Shown here in pieces: positions 56,617 through 64,000 of a stretch of DNA of 64,000 bases (position 1 is its first letter; each line of letters begins with the position of its first letter). The translations under genes were made by a program, and so were the position numbers. Under the pieces are notes generated by a model that did no database searches, was not told the DNA's origin, and saw nothing but the letters and a program-made list of their open reading frames with translations. Origin of the DNA: Rhizoclosmatium globosum (Eukaryota; Chytridiomycota; Chytridiomycetes; Chytridiales; Chytriomycetaceae). Where the stretch lies: positions 62,001-126,000 of the forward strand of contig MCGO01000117.1 of NCBI GenBank assembly GCA_002104985.1, given 5' to 3'.

Positions 56617-59172
56617 ATGGCCCAAGAAGCACAACTTAACACATGCATTGCCGCTCTGACTGCCGCTGCCTCAGAGTCAAACACCGAAGCAATCAAGACT
56701 TCAATTGGGAACAATGGATCTTTGACTGTTGCGGAAGCCCTGTCGCTTGCTTCGACTCTTTTGAACTCAACGGACTTCAATCCTGTTCCTCGCCAAGTCG
56801 ACCGTCTATTGCTCGCAACGCTGTCTCTAGTTACCTCAAATCACTGGAGACGAAGCTCTGTGGAAGTCAAAGACGCTGCGAGAAAGCTGGTCCTGCTGAA
56901 TAGCTATCAAACAAACACCTTCCATGCTCTATGTTCTCAGATCAGGCCAAACGTTGATATCTCTTTTCTCGAAACGGTACAACTCTCTTTCAGTCGACGA
57001 CCAGGACTCATATTGCGCATTGACAGATTCTTGCTTGGTTGAAGGACCTTCTCAAAGAAACATCAATCATATCGTTTGGTTCTGGAGACCGAGTTAAATG
57101 GAACCAATTCATTTCAGTATTGTGTGTTCTACCGGACAAGATTGCCAACGCGTATAAAACTGGGATTGTTGATCCATTCTTTCATCCACAGTGAGTGGTG
57201 GAACGTTCCAATGACATTAAGTAACGAACTCGATATAGAGTCTTCTATCCATTTGTGATGTCGAGTATCCTGAACGTCAAAATCATGCCCGTTGGAGACG
57301 AAACGCTGTGCGCCATTCTCTTTTCAAAACTCTGTCGATTGAATTATTACAAGCAGTTCGCTAAGCTGCTGGTTGATTACCATCTTAAAGATTCAAAGTT
57401 TGATTACTCGAATATTGTCAGTAAGATAGATCTGGATCAGCTCCAGAGACTCACCGTAGCACTTGTTGGGGAGCTTTCCACTCGAAATTGTTCCAGTAAG
57501 AACGTCAAATTATTAAGTTTATTTGGCTCACTTTTGTATCTTAGCGGACACTTCAACGCAAGTTCTCCTCACCATTTTCCCTTCCACACTTTTGAACACA
57601 TCACCACACCTTCAATCCATATTACTGAACCATACACCTCTCACGAAAGCCGAAACATTAACCAGTTACATTCACATAATTTTCAATTATTATTCCACCT
57701 TTCCGCCATCTTCACCTCTATCCTCAGAATCTGTCCTCGTGGCATTAGTTTCTCTTTGGTCGTCACCGTCATTCATTGAAAATTCACTAGTTTCTGATCA
57801 CTTCACTCTAACATGTGCAGTTCTCATTGGTCTCAGCCATGCCAAAAAGTTGGAAGCTGACCAAAAGTTGGAATCGGCTTTTATGAAGGGTGTTCAAGGA
57901 TACTTATCATCAACTTCAGTGATTAAGCGAACACGCGGGATGGTTGTGGGCGAATTATTGATGTCAAAATTGAGGCCCGAGATGCCATTGAATTTCGATG
58001 TTGATGAGACAGACGAAGTTCGAATGTTGCGAAAGTTGGCCAAAGGCGAATCAGCTGGTGAACCAAGTTCAAAAAGTAACACAAATAGTTCTGTTTCAGT
58101 GCCGCAAACAAAGACGGAGGTTGTTGACGAATCGGAAGATGAGGAGGAATTGGCTCCACTTCCGAATCCGGATTCACGTATCAATTCTAAAAAGCCAATG
58201 TAAGATCCGTAACCTTTTACTTAAGTTGAATTTACGCAATTTAATCACTTGAAAACAGATATCTCCGGGATTGTATGGCGAACCTCAGAATTGAAGATCC
58301 AGATGTTCAAGACCTTGCTCTCAAAACGCTTCCCAACTTAATCACTATGGCTGATACGAGTGATTTAGCTGATGTGTTTGATACACTCTGTCAACAGCTC
58401 TTACTACTTCAAAATCCTTACGATATGGCAGATTTTGATTTGTTTGTTCAAGAATCTATGGTCTGCTTAGGCGTTCGACTACCCAAATTGACTGCAAAGG
58501 CTTTAAATGAGGCTTTGGTTTCCGATGAAAAGTCGTTGATGAGTCGACTGGCAATTTTGAGGTGGATGACGTTTATTGTGGCAGTTGCACAAAGCGAGGA
58601 AGCTTGGTGAGTTTGTATTTTATGTAATCCATTCGCTTATCTATGCATAGGCTCAAGAGAATACTTCTGCACTGGTTAAGAAATCAACTGAGAAAGTTGC
58701 ATTCGCAAACAGTTTCCCTGATTTCTTCTTCCCATTAATTGACAACTTTCCGTACATGTGAGTTGTAATTTGAATTGAGCTTAACACTAAAATACTTCGT
58801 AGCAATTCATTGCACTCCTCGACTGGCCTGTCGCACAACGCACTCCTTGACTCATACCTGAAAACAACCGCCCTTATTCTCAAGTGTGCCGAAAACTCAA
58901 TTCACAGTTTACGTATGGCGCATGATCTATTTGAAATTCTTCCTACTATTGAATATTTGCAGCAAGATGGAAATGCAAGAAACTCTATCTTGCTTGCGTT
59001 CAACATAATACTGTCAGTGGTTCCACCTGCTTTATTTGCAGATGAAATGGGTGGAAGGGAAGCTATAAATCGTGCAGTTTGGTTTTTACAAGGGGCAATT
59101 AAGGGCGAAAATGACGAGGAGAGGGTCGAGAGGGCAGAAAGTTTATGCGAGAGACTGAAAGTAATGGCTTAA
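56617..59172 (+). CDS. TELO2: TELO2/Tel2-like subunit of the TTT co-chaperone complex
   Basis: About eight exons forming a helical-repeat protein with start MAQEAQLNTCIAALTAAASE at 56617. Diagnostic parts: VIKRTRGMVVGELLMSKL then RPEMPLNFDVDE, matching animal TELO2 'PVRRLGMIVAEVVSARIHP'; an acidic linker (ESEDEEELAPLP); and the Telomere_reg-2 domain opening MYLRDCMANLRIEDPDVQDLALKTLPNLI. After two more introns come KVAFANSFPDFFFPLIDNF and a C-terminal helical region ending at 59172. Tel2 binds Tti1 and Tti2 and, with HSP90 and R2TP, folds the PI3K-like kinases (TOR, ATM, ATR, DNA-PK). Its partner TTI1 is 41 kb away in this window. The gene shares a 46-base divergent promoter gap with EPG5. 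Confidence 0.88.
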
Positions 59173-59286
59173 TTGGTTAGCAATATAAGATGTATACTTA
59201 ATTATTGTTGTGTAATGATGAGTCAAGACAAGACAACGCCTCCTCCCGCATGAAAAAATCCAAGAACACCAAAAAACACTCACAAA

Positions 59287-59884
59287 ATGCCATTTGACGA
59301 CGCTCTCCCATACACGAAGCCAGCAGCAACGACGCGTGTAATTTGTGTTGCACTTGATGAATCAAAGGTAAGAAAGCTTCAAACCTTGCCACACGATTCC
59401 AACTCAAATTATGATTCAGTTCGCCGAAACAGCGTTCAACTGGAGCGTGAACCACCTTTGCCGCAACTCCTCAGAATCCAATGGAGTACTTGACGAGATC
59501 GTTCTCCTCCACGTTCGCGCGCCACCACCCAAACTCATTATCCCTTCCGGAAACGACATGTTCGCCGAAGCAATCATATACTCCAACGAAGACTACTTCA
59601 ATTGGATGAATGAGCAGTCTCGCATTGCGTCGCACAACATGTTGAAGAAATTTGCGTATCGGTTGATGGAACAGAATAAGGGGGTTGTAGTTCGGTGTAT
59701 TGCACTTGTTGGAGACCCAAGAACGGAGCTTGTTGAAGCTGCCAAGAGCTTGAATGCTGAGATGATGGTAGTTGGAACGCGTGGAATGGGGTTGATTCAG
59801 AAAGCAATGATTGGAAGTGTTTCTGACCATTTATTGCATCATTTGGAATGCCCTGTTATTGTAGTACGCGCGGAGCAAGTTTGA
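59287..59884 (+). CDS. Universal stress protein, copy 1 (one intron)
   Basis: Two exons: 59287-59367, then an intron of 52 bases (59368-59419), then 59420-59884. The product of about 180 residues is a single USP domain: RVICVALDESK, DEIVLLHVR and, near the end, EMMVVGTRGMGLIQKAMIGS then VSDHLLHHLECPVIVVRA. The G-2x-G-9x-G-S pattern identifies the ATP-binding subclass. USP domains bind nucleotides and act in stress responses; a specific role is not known. It is the upstream member of a tandem duplication. Its last ~120 bases are almost identical to those of copy 2. Confidence 0.88.
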
Positions 59885-60000
59885 ATAATATATTCTCGAA
59901 TGTTCTCATAATACAGTACTTATGTAAGTCAGTATGACTCAAGGCGCCTCAGTTCATAAGAAATTTCGTCAAAATCAACCAATTCATAAACTCCACAAAA

Positions 60001-60544
60001 TGCCATACGTCGACGTCTTTCCATACTCGAAGCCAGAAGCTCAAACGCGCGTAATCTGCGTTGCGCTGGATGAATCAAAGTATGCAGAAGCAGCATTCAA
60101 CTGGTGTCTGAAGCATCTGTGCCGCAACTCAGCAGAATCAAACGGGCTCATTGATGAAATCGTACTTCTTCACGTTCGTCAGCTGCCATTAAAACTATCA
60201 ACGTCTTTGGGAGATGATATGATTCCAGATGCAACAGTTTATTCAAATGAAGAATACGTAAACTGGGCGAACCAACAATCTTTGGTTGGATCTCAGGAGC
60301 TGCTCAAGAATATGGAAACAGGTTGATGGACTTGAACAAAGGCGTTGTGATACGTTGTGTTTCTTTGACTGGAGACCCAAGAGCAGAGCTTGTTGACGCT
60401 GCCAAGAACTTGAAAGCTGAGATGATGGTAGTTGGTACGCGCGGAATGGGGTTGATTAGGAAAGCTATGATTGGAAGCGTTTCTGACCATTTATTGCATC
60501 ATTTGGAATGCCCCGTTATTGTAGTACGCGCGGAGCAAGCATAG
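60001..60544 (+). pseudogene. Universal stress protein, copy 2 (intronless, single-base frameshift)
   Basis: Tandem copy of the preceding gene. It begins MPYVDVFPYSKPEAQT (ATG 60001; another in-frame ATG at 59934 would add 22 residues). It reads straight through the position where copy 1 has its intron (DESK|YAEAAFNW). At 60306-60311 the frame breaks: compared with copy 1, one base is missing in an A run (aagaa-tatgg), and the original frame hits TGA at 60324. The C-terminal half continues in the +2-shifted frame as LMDLNKGVVIRC then GTRGMGLIRKAMIGS and ends at 60544 with all USP motifs intact. Either a sequencing or consensus error or a recent inactivation; the intact downstream coding favours error or a very young lesion. 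Confidence 0.75.
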
Positions 60545-60827
60545 TTGACTAAGAAAAAAGCCTCCATATTCAAATAAATATTCTTTCAAGCTATTTTATT
60601 GAATAGAAGCAAGAGAGGAAAACTAACGGCAAGATCATATTCATGGGGTTGGACTAAAACCAGCAAAGGATTCGCCCGTTCAACACGAATATCCCCAACC
60701 ATTCTCACACTCAAAACATTCAATCAAACCATAAATAGCCATCTCGCAAACGCCAATAATCCCACCATACATAAAAACACGACATCATTTCTTCCCCCCA
60801 CTATTCCCCACCGGTGTTTTCCCGTTC

Positions 60828-62388
60828 TTATTTGACATGGCTGTAGGCTGCTGTTGTGTAGAGGCAATGACAGGCTGCTGTTGCTGCGGAAAGAGGTTCG
60901 GATTCATCTTCGCTGGTCTTTTCAGTTACAATTGACTGTCCAGGCGCAGGCACTTTTGTCATGGGCACTGAGACAGGATTCTCATACACGAGCAAACCGT
61001 TTTCGAAGTTCGTTTCTCTCCGCTTGAAGGGCCTGAAAATTGTTAGTATCAGAACTTCATGAGCAAGTATTCACAAACACATACCCGACAAAGCCCCTCC
61101 AGCTTCTCCTTCCCAAACCTTGCTGCATCGATAATTTTACGAGTCTTGTTCCGCTCTTGCGCGATTTGAATCATACTGTTGTGATTGCCTCCAAACGCGC
61201 TTTCAAATTCACGTTATCCGTCTCCAAACGCTTCGTCTTCATAGTCATGGCCTCCATTTCAATGCGGAATGTAGAAAATAATTCATTGCTTTTGTTGAGA
61301 GTTTCTTCCACCTAGAAATTTCCAGTTATGAGTCAACAGACTGTAAAAACTGAACAAGAAAACATACCTGACGGAACTTGTCAACATAGATCTGTAACTG
61401 CCTCCTCAAATCCCTCTCCGTGCTCAAGAAGCTCGCCACTTGGGACCGTAACCAAGAACTCTTTCGCTCCTGGTTCGTCATTTGCCGTTGACTTTCCAAG
61501 CGCGACTCCAACAACCTCATCTCCATTTCATTGGTCTTGATGACTGCCTCAAACTGCTTCTCACGCGCACTCCATTGAGAGAAGAAGTTGAGCAGTTTGT
61601 CTTTGATGGCAGAGTCGTACACGCTCGCGATAGAGATGGAGTCGGTTGTTTCAGGGGAATCTGGAATGCCCACGACGGTCTTTACTTGCGTGATTTCGGA
61701 CGGATCTCAGAGATAGTTGAGACAAATTTTGTGGAGAGTTCTTCGCGTTGCTGTTGTTGGGATTGAATGATTGCTTCGATTTATCCTGTTACGAGCATTG
61801 GAAAAAGGGGTTGGTTGGAGAGTTGGGTAAGAGTTAGCAAAGCACTCAAGATTCAGAACTGCCAAACCTTAATTCGTTTGTTTTCTTTCTGTAACTCTCG
61901 ACATAGTTCTCCACTTTTTGCTTCTGAATGTTGACTTTATGTAGGTAGCCTTCATAGCTTCTTTCTCCTTCTTTTCGGCGTCTTGGCGCTTGAGCAGTTT
62001 CAAAGACTCCCGCTCCATACGCTTATTTTGCTGATACTGAATTGGCAGGTGGAGAATCAGGTTGAAGAAGAGATGCACGCAGGTTAGAGCCTTCATTTTA
62101 TAGCTGAAGGGGTAGGTAGGTTTGACAACTCACGAGCTCCAAGTACTTTTGCTGGATGAGTTTGAGACGCTCTTCCGCAGGCCGATGGCTCTCCGTGATA
62201 ATCATAATCTCCCTCGTTTCTTTCTTAACGAGTTTGGCTGATTTGTCGGCAAATGTTTGTTTGGGTTAGTTTCACTGACCCGGCGGGACTCGGAGCAGCT
62301 CACCAATGATGCGGTCTTCTTCCTCTTGCTGCTCCCGGGTCATTTCAAGATGCGAGATGGTGGATGTGATGGACGAGAGCTGGTCCAT
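60828..62388 (-). CDS. TXLN: Taxilin-like coiled-coil protein, with apparent frame breaks
   Basis: Taxilins are long coiled-coil proteins that bind free syntaxins in vesicle traffic. The gene starts MDQLSSITSTISHLEMTREQ at 62388 and continues AKLVKKETREI...KLIQQKYLEL. Taxilin landmarks follow: LCRELQKENKRIK (61.9 kb), QQQQREELSTKF, FLSTERDLRRQLQIYVDKFRQ, EETLNKSNELFSTFRIEMEAM, and KLEGLCRALQAER near the end. The landmarks do not all lie in frames that introns can join. LCRELQ is offset by one from the coiled coil just before it, at a run of five A (61915-61919). MIQIAQERNKTRK is offset by one from LETDNVNLKAR at a run of three T (61193-61195). The C-terminus after 61.0 kb is low in complexity; stop at 60828 assumes the frame of the last landmark. 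Confidence 0.75.
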
Positions 62389-62597
62389 TCGGGTTCCCCT
62401 TCGATGTTGTGTGTGTGAAATCGAAGAAAGAAAAGAGAAGATATAGACAATTTGAATAGAACTTCAATTATATAGTAACCACTTCTTTCTCACTCCCTTT
62501 CATTCATTATTCACAAGCAGTATGAGATATCCCAAACTCGAACTCCCCCAAACTTGAACATTCATATCATGCAACTTCTTATTTTACGCTCATTCAA

Positions 62598-63371
62598 CTA
62601 CTTGGACCATTTACTCCATAGAACCCAAATGCAAATCAACAAAATAACAACCAGAATAGCCATCGTACACGTTTGTTGGCCATGCGGTGTTGATAACATT
62701 TGCTGCACTCGTCGGGAAGATGACTTGAGACCATCGCCGACTTGATTGAAAGAATGTTGCATATCTTCAAGGAATCTGTGATAAATGACATAGATATGTG
62801 AAAAGGTCAGATTATGTGTCTGATTCAGAGAGTGTGTGAAGGGAGAAGAGCTTCACCTGTTTTGATCATTCACATTATCATGCAGGTTTATCGAAATCTG
62901 TATGATGATAATTGAATTAGTTACAGATACATAGAAGGAGGACGTAGGGATTGTGTTCTCCGCCCAACCCCTTCATCAACTGATTTGCTGTAGCCACGAA
63001 AGTATATTATCCATTGTATCAGCGATCGTTATATCTTCTGCTGTGTAGAGGATGCGATTCGGGAGGCACCCTTGTGACATTCCAAAGTTCCAGGCCTTAA
63101 GCCAATATTGCATCCACAGCCTCATCCCTCATCTCTCTCATCACATCATCTTCAGATATACTTTGCGCACAAGTAATCAATGGTTCGTACCCCTTTAATT
63201 GCTCTGATTTTAGCGTGGAGGGCGTTGACGCTTTCATCATTTTGAGACTCCAGCAGCGAGGCCGCCTGATCATCTGCTACGTAGTTGCTGCTGCTTCCAT
63301 ATCGATTTCGGTTGTTTGCTGTGGTGGGTGATGACCAGCCGGTGCTGCTAGATGAACTGCCTCCTTGCATA
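62598..63371 (-). CDS. BET1: BET1-like Qc-SNARE
   Basis: Three exons. Exon 1 from the ATG at 63371 (MQGGSSSSSTGWSSP) carries LLESQNDESVNALHAKIRAIKG. A 275-base intron then leads to ISINLHDNVNDQNR. The last exon gives FLEDMQHSFNQVGDGLKSSSRRVQQML and a single C-terminal membrane anchor (MAILVVILLICIWVLW) ending at TAG, 62598. The heptad SNARE helix with a central Gln (NDQNR), the short Ser-rich N-terminus and the tail anchor match BET1/GS15, which acts in ER-Golgi fusion with syntaxin-5 type partners. The long intron contains a short open stretch near 63000-63050 that is probably not an exon, since its frame closes with TGA. Confidence 0.82.
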
Positions 63372-63524
63372 TTGTTTTTGAGTGAGAGATTGTGATGTTC
63401 CAAAAACAAACCAAGTGGACTAATCAACAGTTAACTCCGCGAGCAGTATATATGAGAAAGGGAAGGGAGGATCCATATGCAAATGCTGTTATTATTAGTC
63501 CACATAATCGAATTTGTCATCCAA

Positions 63525-64000
63525 ATGTCATCGAGTGAGCCGCCCCAACCACCACCCCAACAACCACCACCAACCGAGGTACGCAAGAAACTGTCCTCGT
63601 GGTCGTTCTCCGGCTCGTTCCCAATCCCGCGCCTTCCATCGACCCGACAGAACTCCGAAGACGGATCCACGAATGCAACAACCAAGAAAGACAAGAAGGA
63701 GCCCGGACACAAACACCCGTCCTGGCCCGCGCTTCTCTCGGGCGGCGTCGGAGCCCTTCGTTTCTTCATGGACTCGCTCAACACGCCCACCGTCGACTAC
63801 TCAACCTTCCGCCGCGTAAGAAAGGTCATCAATATGGGTGCTTCCCCCTCACACCCTTCCACCCGCATTGCAAAGGACTACATCCCCCGTCTCGACGATA
63901 TCATCCTCGATCACATGGAATTGAAGGACGCAACAGGCCAAATCAAGTCGGAGTGGGTCTCGTTCCCCCAGGACTCTCCCGCTGAGGAGGACAACGACAG
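63525..64000 (+). CDS. Unrecognised protein, 5' part (runs off the window)
   Basis: An open frame runs from ATG 63525 to the window end without a stop. The N-terminus is Pro/Gln-rich (MSSSEPPQPPPQQPPP), then Ser-rich and Lys-rich. An ordered part follows with PALLSGGVGALRFFMDSLN, RRVRKVINMGASPSHPS and KDYIPRLDDIILDHMELKD, then an acidic stretch at the edge. Codon use is GC-rich at third positions like exon 1 of the gene at 6.8 kb. I do not recognise a family from this portion. The gene is divergent from BET1 with 153 bases between start codons. Confidence 0.65.
   Translation, partial: MSSSEPPQPPPQQPPPTEVRKKLSSWSFSGSFPIPRLPSTRQNSEDGSTNATTKKDKKEPGHKHPSWPALLSGGVGALRFFMDSLNTPTVDYSTFRRVRKVINMGASPSHPSTRIAKDYIPRLDDIILDHMELKDATGQIKSEWVSFPQDSPAEEDND

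Noticed and set aside
62554..62745. Plus-strand frame MNIHIMQLLILRSF...
   Set aside because: Antisense to the BET1 transmembrane exon, which has clear SNARE motifs.
1..64000. Transposons, CRISPR arrays, tRNA or rRNA genes, bacterial operons
   Set aside because: I looked for terminal repeats, transposase or reverse-transcriptase motifs, cloverleaf-type tRNA ends and regular repeat-spacer patterns and found none that hold up by eye. A tRNAscan or RepeatMasker run would be decisive.

Overview
The window reads as nuclear DNA of a flagellated (zoosporic, chytrid-like) fungus. Evidence for a fungus: many short GT-AG introns of about 45-60 bases, very tight gene packing, a WOPR (Gti1/Pac2) regulator (35519-37193), which is a fungal family, plus taxilin and Ada3. 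Evidence for a motile flagellum: three genes otherwise restricted to organisms with motile cilia, namely ZMYND10 (423-2103), CCDC33 (8604-12457) and CFAP141/C1orf189 (25119-25511). An HCN/CNG-like cation channel and an EPG5 gene, both missing from yeasts and moulds as far as I know, fit an early-branching zoosporic lineage. There are no prokaryotic features, tRNA, rRNA or CRISPR array that I could recognise.

Layout. 1-6.6 kb: 3' end of an importin-7/8 type karyopherin, then (minus) the dynein-assembly factor ZMYND10 and ER glucosidase I, then (plus) an exostosin-type GT47. 6.7-12.5 kb: an unrecognised two-helix membrane protein and CCDC33. 12.4-19 kb: TTI1 (minus), a GT90/CAP10 enzyme (plus) and a GT4-like transferase (minus). 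19-22 kb: a patatin-like lipase whose stop codon overlaps the start of an F-box/plant-type LRR gene. 22-32.5 kb: mitochondrial porin, PPME1, CFAP141, the cyclic-nucleotide-gated channel and mitochondrial glycerol-3-phosphate dehydrogenase. 32.5-35.5 kb: the only long gene-poor stretch, lying directly upstream of the WOPR regulator. 37-45 kb: importin-13-like karyopherin, a receptor with a GABA-B/ANF-type ligand domain and an abbreviated membrane domain, and a universal-stress-protein (USP) domain protein. 45-57 kb: ADA3, PRKRIP1 and the very large EPG5 (minus). 56.6-64 kb: TELO2, two tandem USP genes, taxilin, a BET1-like SNARE, and the 5' part of an unrecognised gene.

Functional themes: (i) flagellar biogenesis (ZMYND10, CCDC33, CFAP141); (ii) secretory-pathway glycosylation (glucosidase I, GT47, GT90, GT4-like); (iii) the TTT complex that matures PIKK kinases (TTI1 and TELO2, about 41 kb apart); (iv) signalling (channel, class-C-receptor-like protein, PPME1). 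Most genes are multi-exon. Many neighbours are separated by only 20-60 bases, four pairs are head-to-head with 21-56 bases between start codons, and several polyadenylation signals overlap or touch stop codons.

Limits: exon joins were read by eye from splice consensus, reading-frame phase and protein family memory. Spans are start-to-stop extents including introns. Names rest on remembered family sequences, not on a search.
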